The notes: generated by a model not told the origin, from the letters alone. A DNA stretch of 64,000 nucleotides from Micavibrio sp. UBA2705 (GCA_002354205.1 DELD01000011.1:1-64000), one strand, 5' to 3'; counted from the stretch's first letter, positions 20,080 to 29,411 are shown. Numbers and translations are program-made.

Positions 20080-20646
20080 ATGAAAGTTAACGCAAACACC
20101 TTACGTAAAGGCAACGTTCTTGATTATAATGGCCGCCTATGCGTTGTTGAAAAATACGAAATCATGACCCCTGGCAAGGGTGCATCTGTCATGCAAATAG
20201 AAATGCGCGACATTAAAACCGGAAATAAAGACAATGCACGCTTCCGTACACAGGAAACTGTAGAGCGCGTTCGCCTCGATCAGGATGATTATCAGTATCT
20301 GTATGCTGAAGACGATAGACACACATTCATGCACCTTGAAACATACGAGCAAATCGAAGTACCTGAAGACGTCATTGGCGCACCAGCACAGTTTTTGCAA
20401 GAAGGCATGACATGCGTAATTGAGCTATATGAAGGGCAGGCCCTAAGTGTAACAATACCTGATACCGTAAAGGTTGAAGTATTAGAAGCTGACCCAGTAA
20501 TCAAAGGCCAAACAGCGACAACATCATACAAGCCCGCCGTCGTTACAGGCGGCATTAAAGTCATGGTACCACCGCATATCGAAGCCGGCATACACATTAT
20601 TGTTAAAACAGAAGATGCTAGCTACAGTGAACGCGCTAAAGATTAA
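20080..20646 (+). CDS. efp: Elongation factor P
   Basis: 188 residues with the three beta-barrel domains of EF-P. The modification loop is TPGKGASV, with Lys33 at the tip, the residue that is beta-lysylated by EpmA in many bacteria. An epmA gene is at 34354-35379 in this window. EF-P helps ribosomes through polyproline stretches. A TAAGGA site sits 10 bases before the ATG. It is the first of an efp-suhB-OmpA-domain gene run. Confidence 0.97.
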   Translation: MKVNANTLRKGNVLDYNGRLCVVEKYEIMTPGKGASVMQIEMRDIKTGNKDNARFRTQETVERVRLDQDDYQYLYAEDDRHTFMHLETYEQIEVPEDVIGAPAQFLQEGMTCVIELYEGQALSVTIPDTVKVEVLEADPVIKGQTATTSYKPAVVTGGIKVMVPPHIEAGIHIIVKTEDASYSERAKD

Positions 20647-20687
20647 ACATCAAAATAATAAAAATTGAAAAATAAGGAATTATACTC

Positions 20688-21488
20688 ATGGTGGCACGTT
20701 CCCCTACTCTAAACGTAATGATGCGTGCAGTTGAAAAAGCTGGCCGTTCACTTATCAGAGATTTCGGCGAAGTTGAAAACTTACAAGTCTCCGTTAAAGG
20801 CCCTGCTGACTTCGTTTCAGCGGCAGATAAACGCTCTGAACAAATATTACACGAAGAACTTACCAAAGCGCGCCCTGATTACAGCTTCCTTATGGAAGAA
20901 AGCGGTGAAGTTAAAGGTTCTGACGGTGAACACCGTTTTATCATTGACCCACTTGATGGGACATTCAACTTCCTGCACGGTATTCCACATTGGTGTATTT
21001 CCGTTGCGCTTGAAAAAGGCAATGAAATTGTCGCGGCCGTGATCCTTGACCCAGTTAAAGACGAAATGTTTTCAGCCGATAAAGGCACAGGCGCGTTTTT
21101 AAGACATCGCCGCCTACGCGTATCCGCTCGTCGCGAGCCAAATGAAATGCTTATTACCTGCGGTCATCCAGGCCGCCAAAAGCAGCATTTCGATGCTTTC
21201 CATGCTGAAATGCGTATGGTTAATTCAGTCTACCCCGCTATTCGCCGTAATGGCGCAGCCGCTCTTGATATGGCTTACGTCGCCGCAGGCCGCGCAGATG
21301 CCTTCTGGGAGCGTTTTATCCACCCGTGGGACATTGCAGCTGCAAGCCTGATCGTTAAAGAAGCGGGCGGCTTTGTGAAGGATTACACTGACCCTAAAGC
21401 CAACCCTGTTTACTCCGGCAACGTCATCGCAGGGCATGAACACGCCGTAAGTGAGATTAGCAGCCTTTTAAACAAGGCACATAAATAA
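20688..21488 (+). CDS. suhB: Inositol-1-monophosphatase, SuhB-type
   Basis: 266 residues. The family motifs are present: EESGE near residue 67, DPLDGTFNFLHGIPHW near 85, and HPWDIAAASLIVKEAGG near 212. The long FLHGIPHW extension and RRNGAAALDMAYVAAGR are typical of SuhB and distinguish it from the tandem pair at 3828-5502. SuhB hydrolyses inositol monophosphates and in E. coli also supports rRNA antitermination. It follows efp by 41 bp and precedes the OmpA-domain gene by 5 bp. Confidence 0.92.
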   Translation: MVARSPTLNVMMRAVEKAGRSLIRDFGEVENLQVSVKGPADFVSAADKRSEQILHEELTKARPDYSFLMEESGEVKGSDGEHRFIIDPLDGTFNFLHGIPHWCISVALEKGNEIVAAVILDPVKDEMFSADKGTGAFLRHRRLRVSARREPNEMLITCGHPGRQKQHFDAFHAEMRMVNSVYPAIRRNGAAALDMAYVAAGRADAFWERFIHPWDIAAASLIVKEAGGFVKDYTDPKANPVYSGNVIAGHEHAVSEISSLLNKAHK

Positions 21489-21493
21489 GAATA

Positions 21494-22750
21494 ATGATAC
21501 GCGCAGCCCTTAAACATATTCAGACATGCACACTGATGACTTTATTCAGTACAGCATTGGCTGCGCTTATTATCCTTGCTTTTCACCCCGCCTATGCTAG
21601 CGACGATAATGACAGCATTGATGGCTATGAACTTCCTTCAATGTTTGATGACGACATTAGCACGCCAATAGCCGACCAATCCGGCGCAAAACCAAAACAA
21701 GCACCGAGCAACGCTCTCCCAAAGGTAACGCAGCAAGCAAAGCCACCGCGCCCCGCACAGAAAACAGCGAATAAGCCCGCCAATGTGGAATATGAAGACG
21801 CATTCAAACCACTTCATCACAACAACGCAGCGCCTACGCAAAAAGTAACACCGCGCAAAACAGCAAATGTCGCGCTCCCAATCCCCAGACCAGCAAGTGA
21901 AGCGCCGCAAAATAGCATAAAAGCCGACATTGCAAATACCGCGACGATTCCTGCCAAAGAGATGCCAAAGATACAAAGCGATGTAAAACCAGCAACCACG
22001 AACAAAGCAACAAATGTAGCAAAAGAAGAAATATACAAGCTATCAGAAGAATTATATGAACGCACAACCATTGCTGTGCTTCCAAAGCCCAGACCTACAA
22101 AAATTCTCGCGCGCAGTCAAACGGCAATCAAACGTAATATGCCTGCCGTTCCGCCAGTAACCGTCGCCGCCACACCTCTTGCGCAGCCAGACTTTGTTAC
22201 GCAGCAAGGCAACGTTAAATCCATATCAAGAATAATGGCCTTAGAGGACGAGACATTAAACACAGAAACCGTCAATAATGTAAGCAATATATCTATCGCG
22301 ATGCAAGACCTTGAAGACCTTACCGCGCCACAAGCACAACCATTAGATGTCACCAAAGTTATTGAAGACTCTGAACGCGCAGAAAACAACAAAACACAGC
22401 CTAAAAAACAGACAACTGAGCAGTTTGATACAACGCAGGCACATCACGCCACATTGTTTTTTGCTTTCAGCGAAACTGAACTCGCAGATGAAATGAAACA
22501 AGAAATTGATACTGGTATATTGAAAACACTCGCCGATAAAGATGATATTCGTATAGAGATTCTATCCTACGCGCAGGCCGTTGATGACACCCCCAGTTCT
22601 GCACGCCGAGTATCTTTGGCACGTGCATTGGCGCTGCGCACTTATTTACTCTCCCAGAAAATCGATAGCCACCGTATAGATGTCCGTGCATTAGGCAACA
22701 ATACGAATAAATTGCCCGTTGACCGTATTGACGTTGAGTTAATTAATTAG
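21494..22750 (+). CDS. OmpA-domain protein with long Pro/Ala-rich linker
   Basis: 418 residues. A membrane anchor or signal segment (about 12-35, ending in HPAYAS) is followed by a long disordered Pro/Ala/Lys/Thr-rich region (about 50-300). The C-terminal OmpA-like domain (about 310-418) includes ATLFFAFSETELAD, the SLARALALRTYLLSQKID helix and DRIDVELIN. Such domains bind peptidoglycan. In many alphaproteobacteria an OmpA-domain gene follows suhB, as here. The stop overlaps the convergent gene by 4 bp. Confidence 0.8.
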   Translation: MIRAALKHIQTCTLMTLFSTALAALIILAFHPAYASDDNDSIDGYELPSMFDDDISTPIADQSGAKPKQAPSNALPKVTQQAKPPRPAQKTANKPANVEYEDAFKPLHHNNAAPTQKVTPRKTANVALPIPRPASEAPQNSIKADIANTATIPAKEMPKIQSDVKPATTNKATNVAKEEIYKLSEELYERTTIAVLPKPRPTKILARSQTAIKRNMPAVPPVTVAATPLAQPDFVTQQGNVKSISRIMALEDETLNTETVNNVSNISIAMQDLEDLTAPQAQPLDVTKVIEDSERAENNKTQPKKQTTEQFDTTQAHHATLFFAFSETELADEMKQEIDTGILKTLADKDDIRIEILSYAQAVDDTPSSARRVSLARALALRTYLLSQKIDSHRIDVRALGNNTNKLPVDRIDVELIN

Positions 22751-23088
22751 AGAATCCCGATACCAAGCCTTGCTTTTAGTATACGTTTTGCACGCTCATC
22801 CTGCGCTTCGCGTATCAAAGCATCAATTTCTTCTGGCGTTTCATTTGCAAGAAAACTCTGCCTTGTGTCGTCACCTATCAAGAAATACACATCACTTGCG
22901 TCACCGCAGCGCTCCTTAATTTCGTCGCGCTCTGCTTCAGTTTTGTAGCGCGCCTCAGCATATAAAAACTTATCTGCATCAATAAGGCGCGGCTTTAGTT
23001 TTCTTTCACCACCATCATTGCCATAGCCTTCATTTAGTGTGATTGTTGCTTTAAACAACGTTGATAAATCTATTTTTGCTTCAATCAT
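22747..23088 (-). CDS. Small protein of unknown function (paralogue of the next gene)
   Basis: 113 residues, no signal peptide or membrane segment, and highly charged. It shares a layout with the neighbouring 101-residue protein: an N-terminal LF(K/R)A strand, a central YAE region with a Glu/Arg-rich helix, a VYF/VYY strand, and a C-terminal helix with (A/E)(Q/E)DERxxRIxKARL. The two are diverged tandem copies. The ATG is preceded by AGGGA. It interrupts the otherwise conserved mutY-dciA-dsbA-smc neighbourhood. Function unknown. Confidence 0.7.
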   Translation of the reverse strand: MIEAKIDLSTLFKATITLNEGYGNDGGERKLKPRLIDADKFLYAEARYKTEAERDEIKERCGDASDVYFLIGDDTRQSFLANETPEEIDALIREAQDERAKRILKARLGIGIL

Positions 23089-23097
23089 TTTTTGTCC

Positions 23098-23403
23098 CTA
23101 GATAATTTGCAGACGCGCTTTTTGAATACGGCTAATGCGTTCATCCTCAGCACCTTTTATACGTTTTTTTATTTCGCATATATCTTCTTGAAAACTGCCT
23201 GCTGAATAATCCCCATCATAAGTATAATAAACATAGCTTAAGTTTTTACCTTTTTCGCGTGCATTTTCAGTTGCTTCGCCCTCAGCGTACAAATTATAAT
23301 ATTGCTTGATATCATTAACGTTAAAAACATGCTCACGAACACCGCTATCAATTTTCTGCGTTAAAATTATTTCCGCACGGAATAAATCTGCTAAACCTGA
23401 CAT
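23098..23403 (-). CDS. Small protein of unknown function (paralogue of the previous gene)
   Basis: 101 residues from the ATG at 23403, which has a strong AAGGAG ribosome site. The frame extends to 23439 but without such a site. It shares the C-terminal ...AEDERISRIQKARL helix and the LADLFRAEIIL N-terminal strand with the next gene, 9 bp downstream. The sequence is charged and Tyr-rich, and looks cytoplasmic. The pair is probably a two-gene operon. I do not recognise the family. Confidence 0.7.
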   Translation of the reverse strand: MSGLADLFRAEIILTQKIDSGVREHVFNVNDIKQYYNLYAEGEATENAREKGKNLSYVYYTYDGDYSAGSFQEDICEIKKRIKGAEDERISRIQKARLQII

Positions 23404-23598
23404 AAAAAAACTCCTTATATTTACATAGCCATAATGCATAAAACCAAAGTTATGTCAATATGAATTGAGATATTCAACGGAATGTGTCCATAAAGTAAAA
23501 GTGACAAGCCTTTAACATTGCCAAGCAAAATCTATATTGCTAAATATAAACTATTCAAAAAAAATATAACACCAACGGCAGAATGTAAGGAATCGAAC

Positions 23599-24348
23599 AT
23601 GACACCACAAAAGTTATTTATGGCCATTTTCGCCATAACCGCGCTAAGCCTCATCGGCTATTCAATTTCATCGCGCAGCGTCAACGCCGAAGCTGACGAA
23701 ACAAAACCAGTCGCGGAAGCCACAGCAGAACAAGTTGAAACGGTTGTAGAAACAGTAGAAACAGCGGACGATAGCACACAAGCACGTCCATCACCTGATG
23801 GCCTTGAGGCTTTCCCAGTAATTGCGCTCGGCGACAAAAACGCGCCTGTCTACCTAGTTGAGTATGCATCGTTGTCATGCGGACATTGCGCTGACTTCCA
23901 CAACACAATGCTGCCACAGATAAAAGAAGAGTTTATCGATAAGGGCCAGGTTTATATTGAGTTTCGCGACTTCCCAACCAGCAAATCAGGCTTAGAAGCA
24001 GCCAAACTTGTACGCTGCATGGAACCAAAACGCCAATATAAATTCATGGACTTGTTATTCCAAACACAAGAAATGTGGGCATTCACAGAAGACAAGAAAC
24101 CATTATTTCAGCACGCAAAACTTGCGGGCATGAATGATGAAGCCATTGAAGCTTGCCTTGCAGATACTGAACTTGAAGAAAAAATGCTTGAAGGCGTTAA
24201 AAAAGCGCAAGCGACATATAGCGTTTCTTCAACGCCGACTGTAATTGCGTTCCCGACAAACGAAAAAATCCAAGCTGTTAACAATTTCAAACTTGTTAAA
24301 AAGCAGATCCTTCGTGCACTGGAAAACGCAAAAGCAGAAAAAGAATAA
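23599..24348 (+). CDS. DsbA-family thioredoxin-fold protein
   Basis: 249 residues from the ATG at 23599, which has TAAGGAA upstream. The frame is open further up to 23518, but the signal peptide begins at this ATG (LFMAIFAITALSLIGY). An acidic Val/Glu-rich linker follows (about 30-60), then the thioredoxin fold with active-site C94-G-H-C97, and a cis-proline loop in SSTPTVIAF. It should act as a periplasmic thiol-disulfide oxidoreductase. CGHC rather than CPHC suggests a less oxidising, PDI-like potential. The gene just before smc is a conserved alphaproteobacterial arrangement. Confidence 0.9.
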   Translation: MTPQKLFMAIFAITALSLIGYSISSRSVNAEADETKPVAEATAEQVETVVETVETADDSTQARPSPDGLEAFPVIALGDKNAPVYLVEYASLSCGHCADFHNTMLPQIKEEFIDKGQVYIEFRDFPTSKSGLEAAKLVRCMEPKRQYKFMDLLFQTQEMWAFTEDKKPLFQHAKLAGMNDEAIEACLADTELEEKMLEGVKKAQATYSVSSTPTVIAFPTNEKIQAVNNFKLVKKQILRALENAKAEKE

Positions 24349-24368
24349 CCAAGAATCATCAATATTAG

Positions 24369-27300
24369 ATGATTAGGTTTTCCAAACTAAAGTTAAATGG
24401 CTTTAAGTCATTTATTGACCGTGGTGAGCTCGACATAGCTGTCGGGCTCACAGGCATAGTTGGGCCTAATGGTTGCGGCAAATCTAACCTTGTCGAGGCG
24501 CTCCGTTGGGTAATGGGCGAAAGCTCGGCGCGCAAGATGCGTGGCTCTGGCATGGATGATGTTATTTTCAACGGCACAGAGCGCCGCCCATCACGCAATT
24601 TTGCCGAAGTAACCTTGGTGCTTGATAACCAAACACGTGAAGCCCCTGCCCCTTATAATCAACATGACGATATTGAAATCACTCGCCGTATCAACCGTGA
24701 TAAAGGTTCAATTTATCGCATAAACGGCAAAACATCACGTGCGCGCGATGTGCAGATGCTGTTCGCCGATACAATGACGGGTGCGAACTCCCCTTCGCTT
24801 GTATCCCAAGGCCGCGTTGCAGAGATTATCAATGCCAAACCACAAGACCGCCGCCATGTTTTGGAAGAATCTGCGGGCGTTGCGGGGCTTTATGCCCGCC
24901 GGCACGAAGCTGAACTGCGCTTAAAAGCCGCAGAGACCAATTTAACCCGCCTTGATGATATATCCGAGAGCATGTCATCGCGTATCGACACATTGAAACG
25001 CCAAGCCCGCCAAGCAGAGCGCTATAAAGAGCTTAACGCCGAAATACGCAAATTAGAGCGTCAAATCGCCTATGTCGAATGGCATCAATCAAAAAGTCAG
25101 CAGCAAAATGCATTGCGCATATATGACGCAGCAGAAGCCCTTGTCGCCGATAAAATGAAAAACGTCACTAGCCTGACAAACCAAACAAACGAAGCCAAGC
25201 GCGGCTTACCCAAACTACGTGATGAGCACATAAAACTGACATCCGCGCTACACAGCCAGAGCATGGCACTTTCACGCCTTGAGGACGAAGAAAAGAAAAT
25301 CCAGACCCTGTTAAAAGACAGCGCCGAAAATTTAAAACGCGCTGAGGACGACCTAAACTATGAGACAAAAACATTAGACGACAATAAACAGCAGTTGTTA
25401 AAGGTAGAAAGCGAAGAAAAAACGCTCCATGCCCACCTTAAGAACGAAGCTGACATCTTAAAGCCACTAGAAGAAGCAAAGGCAACAAGCGCAGAGAAAG
25501 TCAAAGCCCTCGAAAAGCGCCACGAAGCTGAATTAGAAACCCTGCTTTCCGCCACAGCAAAAATAGAATCGCTAAACCGCGAATCTTTACAGCTGAACAC
25601 CCAACGTGAGCGCATTATACAAAAGCAGCAAACCTTAAAAGACACATTAAACGCCCTAAAAGAAGAGCAAAAATCCCTTCCCGATTTAAAACAGCAAGAA
25701 ACCCTCATCGCAAAAGAAAACGCTGCTATAAACACGCTAAGTCAAGCCGTAGAGCAGTGCGTGCAGAATGAAGATAGGCTAAACACCGAAAAAGACAGCG
25801 TTTCTGCGCAAAGCCGCGAAATACAGCAGCAAATATCAGGCCTAAAAGCCGAAGAAAAAACGCTACAAAGCTTCCTCAGCGCTTTTGATGATGAAACTGT
25901 GCTTGATGACATGCACGCAAAGTCAGGCTATGAAATGGCATTATCCCGCGCTTTAGGTGACACGCTTCTTGCGTCAACCGATGCGGGTATGGATAAGGTT
26001 TGGACTGGTAAAAACGCGCTCACGCCACCTGCATTGCCAGATAGTTGCAAACCGCTTGCCGATTATGTTGATGCCCCATCAGAATTAAGCGCTGCGCTTA
26101 ATGCCATTGGTGTTGTTACTGACTTTGATGCGGGAGAAGCGCTTGCGCCTAAACTACAATCAGGGCAAAGCCTTGTTAGCCCTGATGGTTATTTGTGGCG
26201 TTGGGATGGCTATCACATGAAAGCCGAAGCCGCAGACCAGCTTGCCACGCATTTAAAATATAAAAACAGGCTTCAAAGTTTAACTGAAGAACTCACGGCA
26301 TTGACCAAAACACAGAATGATGTCGAAGAAAAACTCGCAGAGTGCATCAATACACTTAAAAGCAACAAACAAAACAAAGCAGAAAATGCACAGCAATTAA
26401 CCACAAAGCAGCGCGAAATACGCAGCCTTGAAAATACGCTCGACCAGACCGCGTATAAAATAAAAAACATCAGTGACAAAATTACGATGAATACCGAAGC
26501 CGCAAATGAAGTAAGCGCCGAGCGAATACAGCTAGAATCTGCTATATCAGAAAAAGAGCAGGCGCTTATCAGCGCCAAAGAAAACGCAGAAGAAGACAAA
26601 CAAGCACAAATCGACATTTTAAAAGAGCAGCTCAGTGAAGCGCGCCTTACCCACCAAAGCGCCTGCATTGAACTCGATAAACAAATCCAAGAGCAAAACC
26701 GCAGAAAAGCCCGCATTCACGCAATTGCAGATGAACGCAACGCCCTTAAAAACCGTACTATTCGCGGCGCAGAGCAACTAAAAAAACTCGCTGCCTTGCT
26801 GGATGAGTTGAAAATGCGGATTGAAGAGAATAAAGATAAGCCCGCCCTTATCAGCGAAGAAAAAGAAAAGTTTCTCTCCGCACGCGGTAATATAGAAGAA
26901 GAATGCAACAAAGCTTCTGACCGTCTCGCCAAGGCAGAAATGTCATCAAGCGAAAGCGAAAAACTGCTTAGAGCCGCGGAATCAGAGCTTGCCACAGCGC
27001 GTGAAGATCGCGCCGCCGCACAGGCCAATGTGCAAAACGCCGAACAGCACTTAACCGCCCTTAAAGAAAACATCCAAAGCAATTATCAATGTGTGCCAAA
27101 CACGCTGTTAAACAAAGCTGAATACGCGCTAAACCTTGATGACAGCGCTCAAGACATCCCGCAGACCTTTAAACGCCTACGTACCGATAAGGACACAGCG
27201 ACCATAAAACGCGAAAAAATTGGTCCTGTAAATTTACAGGCCTCTGATGAATTAAAAGAAATTGACGGCGAACTGACATCAATACTTAAAGAAAAAGAAG

Positions 27301-27848
27301 ACCTCGTCCTCGCTATTGATGAACTGCGTAAAGCGATTAACACATTAAACGCCGAAGCGCGCGCAAGGCTGATCGCGACATTTGAAGAGGTCAACAATCA
27401 CTTCAAAGCCCTGTTTAAGCAGCTTTACCGTGGCGGCGAAGCCTATTTGCAGCTTGTTGATTCGGATGATGCCCTTGATGCGGGCATCGAAATTTTCGCG
27501 CAGCCACCAGGTAAAACGCTACAATCGCTTTCTTTAATGTCAGGCGGCGAACAAACTTTGGCCTCTATCGCATTGATATTCGCCATGTTTTTAACCAACC
27601 CATCACCAATATGTGTCCTTGATGAGGTTGATGCCCCCCTTGATGATGCAAATGTTGACCGCGTCTGTGATTTGCTTGATGAAATCGCCGCGCACGGGCA
27701 CACAAGGTTCTTGGTCATCACCCACCACCGCTTAACAATGGCACGCATGGATCGCCTTTACGGCGTGACTATGGCTGAACAAGGGGTCTCACAGCTCGTT
27801 TCCGTTGACCTCCAACAAGAATTGGATTTTTTAGATAATGCAGCATGA
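24369..27848 (+). CDS. smc: Chromosome segregation protein SMC
   Basis: 1159 residues, full length. Head: Walker A GPNGCGKSN with Lys38, ABC signature LMSGGEQTLAS and Walker B VLDEVDAPLDDANV near the C-terminus. Two long coiled coils rich in Glu, Lys and Ala (about 165-500 and 630-1000) flank a hinge region (about 505-620). SMC with ScpA and ScpB organises and segregates the chromosome; scpAB are not in this window. It starts 20 bp after the dsbA-like gene and its end overlaps atpI by 11 bp. Confidence 0.97.
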   Translation: MIRFSKLKLNGFKSFIDRGELDIAVGLTGIVGPNGCGKSNLVEALRWVMGESSARKMRGSGMDDVIFNGTERRPSRNFAEVTLVLDNQTREAPAPYNQHDDIEITRRINRDKGSIYRINGKTSRARDVQMLFADTMTGANSPSLVSQGRVAEIINAKPQDRRHVLEESAGVAGLYARRHEAELRLKAAETNLTRLDDISESMSSRIDTLKRQARQAERYKELNAEIRKLERQIAYVEWHQSKSQQQNALRIYDAAEALVADKMKNVTSLTNQTNEAKRGLPKLRDEHIKLTSALHSQSMALSRLEDEEKKIQTLLKDSAENLKRAEDDLNYETKTLDDNKQQLLKVESEEKTLHAHLKNEADILKPLEEAKATSAEKVKALEKRHEAELETLLSATAKIESLNRESLQLNTQRERIIQKQQTLKDTLNALKEEQKSLPDLKQQETLIAKENAAINTLSQAVEQCVQNEDRLNTEKDSVSAQSREIQQQISGLKAEEKTLQSFLSAFDDETVLDDMHAKSGYEMALSRALGDTLLASTDAGMDKVWTGKNALTPPALPDSCKPLADYVDAPSELSAALNAIGVVTDFDAGEALAPKLQSGQSLVSPDGYLWRWDGYHMKAEAADQLATHLKYKNRLQSLTEELTALTKTQNDVEEKLAECINTLKSNKQNKAENAQQLTTKQREIRSLENTLDQTAYKIKNISDKITMNTEAANEVSAERIQLESAISEKEQALISAKENAEEDKQAQIDILKEQLSEARLTHQSACIELDKQIQEQNRRKARIHAIADERNALKNRTIRGAEQLKKLAALLDELKMRIEENKDKPALISEEKEKFLSARGNIEEECNKASDRLAKAEMSSSESEKLLRAAESELATAREDRAAAQANVQNAEQHLTALKENIQSNYQCVPNTLLNKAEYALNLDDSAQDIPQTFKRLRTDKDTATIKREKIGPVNLQASDELKEIDGELTSILKEKEDLVLAIDELRKAINTLNAEARARLIATFEEVNNHFKALFKQLYRGGEAYLQLVDSDDALDAGIEIFAQPPGKTLQSLSLMSGGEQTLASIALIFAMFLTNPSPICVLDEVDAPLDDANVDRVCDLLDEIAAHGHTRFLVITHHRLTMARMDRLYGVTMAEQGVSQLVSVDLQQELDFLDNAA

Positions 27849-28182
27849 TAATGAAGACAATAAAAATAACGTGGTAAATCCCCCCCCTGACGCGCCAAAG
27901 ACGCCAGAAGAACAACACAAAGCGAACGAATCTGCCGCTTTTGATAAGCGCCTAAACACGCTAAAACACAAACATGGCCTCGATGAAGACCTTAGTAAAA
28001 AAGCAAAAGCAACCAATGATGGCGTAAAGGCAGGCATTGAACTCCTCACCCCCATCGTTGTATGTTTTTTCGTTGGCATGGGGCTTGATAACTGGCTTGA
28101 TAAGTCACCTTTATTCCTTATGATTTTCTTTGTTCTTGGCGTAATCACAGGCTTTTGGAATATTTATAAATTAACAAAATAG
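27838..28182 (+). CDS. atpI: ATP synthase F0 accessory protein AtpI/AtpZ family
   Basis: 114 residues. A hydrophilic, Pro/Lys-rich N-terminus (1-60) is followed by two membrane segments (about 62-82 and 88-110) with the AtpI-type pattern GMGLDNWLDKSPLF and FWNIYKL. AtpI helps assemble the c-ring. It overlaps the 3' end of smc by 11 bp and is the first gene of the F0 set, 118 bp before atpB. Confidence 0.85.
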   Translation: MQHDNEDNKNNVVNPPPDAPKTPEEQHKANESAAFDKRLNTLKHKHGLDEDLSKKAKATNDGVKAGIELLTPIVVCFFVGMGLDNWLDKSPLFLMIFFVLGVITGFWNIYKLTK

Positions 28183-28194
28183 GTTTTTCTAAAC

Positions 28195-28254
28195 TTCACT
28201 GTTGCAAACGGTGAAAAAAACCGCTATTTAGTCGCTGCATAATGTTTTTATGCA
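28195..28254 (+). promoter_or_regulatory. Two inverted repeats in the atpI-atpB gap
   Basis: In the 118-bp gap before atpB are two small inverted repeats. One is at 28195-28215 (TTCAC-T-GTT, loop GCA, AAC-G-GTGAA). The other is at 28236-28254 (TGCATAA, loop TGTTT, TTATGCA). Neither is followed by a convincing T tract, so they do not look like plain terminators. They may be operator or leader structures of the atpBEF transcript. The role is a guess. Confidence 0.3.
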
Positions 28255-28300
28255 CGTTATATATGTATAAATGAATATAGATTGAGATACAGAGGTACAA

Positions 28301-29047
28301 GTGGCAAGTCCTACCCATCAATTTGAGATTAAACCGTTAATCGAACTCCAGCTTTCTGGCGTTGATTTGTCGTTCACTAATTCGTCTTTATGGATGGTGA
28401 TAGCAGCGTTCTTATCTATTGCGTTTTTTGCAATCGCTTCACGTAAACATTCTATGGTTCCTTCACGTATGCAAGCCATGACTGAAATGTGCTACGCCTT
28501 TATTGCGAATATGGTGCGTGAAAATATTGGCACACAAGGTCGCCAATACTTCCCATTGGTCTTTACTCTGTTTATGATTGTATTTCTTGGTAACGCTCTT
28601 GGTCTTATCCCTTATGCATTCACATACACATCACATATCGCCGTTACTGGCGCTTTGGCCCTAATGGTATTCATTATGGTCGTTATTATCGGTATATTTA
28701 AGCACGGCATGCACTTCTTTAGCTTGTTTTTGCCGCCAGGTGTTCCTTTATGGTTGATGCCGCTTGTTATTCCGATTGAAATTCTCTCATTTGCAATTCG
28801 TCCAATTACATTATCTGTACGTTTATTTGCGAATATGATCGCGGGCCACATATTACTTAAAGTAATTGCAGGCTTCAGCGTAAGCATGATCAGCATGGGA
28901 TTTGCAGGCTATGCCCTTGGCATCCTACCAATGCTGTTCAATGTGCTTCTTATCGGTTTTGAGTTTCTAATTGCCTTCTTGCAGGCTTATGTGTTCGCTA
29001 TCCTTAGCTGTATTTATCTTAAAGATACAGTTGAGCTAGAACATTAA
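28301..29047 (+). CDS. atpB: ATP synthase F0 subunit a
   Basis: 248 residues, starting at GTG with AGAGG upstream. It has five or six membrane segments. The essential Arg for proton transfer is Arg174 in SVRLFANMIAGH, and the C-terminal helix has the LLIGFEFLIAFLQAYVF pattern. Subunit a forms the proton half-channels against the c-ring. F0 genes separate from the F1 genes are usual in alphaproteobacteria, and no F1 genes are in this window. Confidence 0.97.
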   Translation: MASPTHQFEIKPLIELQLSGVDLSFTNSSLWMVIAAFLSIAFFAIASRKHSMVPSRMQAMTEMCYAFIANMVRENIGTQGRQYFPLVFTLFMIVFLGNALGLIPYAFTYTSHIAVTGALALMVFIMVVIIGIFKHGMHFFSLFLPPGVPLWLMPLVIPIEILSFAIRPITLSVRLFANMIAGHILLKVIAGFSVSMISMGFAGYALGILPMLFNVLLIGFEFLIAFLQAYVFAILSCIYLKDTVELEH

Positions 29048-29125
29048 GTTCACAAGACAAGCCTTTGGATAACTTAAATAATTCTCACTTTTACTACTAA
29101 AAACTAAACATAAGGAAACGTTAAA

Positions 29126-29353
29126 ATGGAACTAGAAGCTGTAAAACTACTTGCAGGCGCAATCGCTCTTCTACCACTCATCGGTGTTGGTATCGGTCTT
29201 GGTACTATCTTCGGCTCATACAACGAAGCTGTTGGTCGTAACCCAAGTGCTGCAGAAATTCTTGATAAGAAATTCTTCCTCACTTTCGCGCTTACAGAAG
29301 CTCTTGCGATTTTCGCACTTCTTATCGCGTTCTATCTCGTATTCGCAGCTTAA
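29126..29353 (+). CDS. atpE: ATP synthase F0 subunit c
   Basis: 75 residues, a two-helix hairpin. Helix 1 has the tight-packing GxGxGxG motif (Gly20-Gly26), the polar loop is GRNPSA, and helix 2 carries the proton-binding Glu58 in FALTEALAIF. The residues around Glu58 lack the sodium-binding pattern, so a proton-driven ring is expected. It has an AAGGAAAC ribosome site and is followed by a stable hairpin at 29380-29411. Confidence 0.97.
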   Translation: MELEAVKLLAGAIALLPLIGVGIGLGTIFGSYNEAVGRNPSAAEILDKKFFLTFALTEALAIFALLIAFYLVFAA

Positions 29354-29379
29354 TTTTAAGCGCAGTATATTATGGTGTC

Positions 29380-29411
29380 AGGCAATTGCAGGTGTGAAAT
29401 CTGCATTGCCT
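29380..29411 (+). promoter_or_regulatory. Intercistronic hairpin downstream of atpE
   Basis: AGGCAATTGCAG (29380-29391) pairs with CTGCATTGCCT (29401-29411) through 11 base pairs with one bulged T and a 9-base loop. No T tract follows, so it is not a standard terminator. A stable stem just after the c-subunit gene could protect its mRNA or limit read-through, helping to make more c than the other subunits. This role is inferred. Confidence 0.5.

Noticed and set aside
26273..27082. Long antisense frames opposite smc
   Set aside because: They mirror the Glu/Lys/Ala coiled-coil codons of smc and give Ser/Phe-rich translations with no motifs; coding shadows.
28195..28215. Inverted repeat in the atpI-atpB gap as a terminator
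   Set aside because: The stem is short and no T tract follows on either strand, so I list it only as a possible leader structure.
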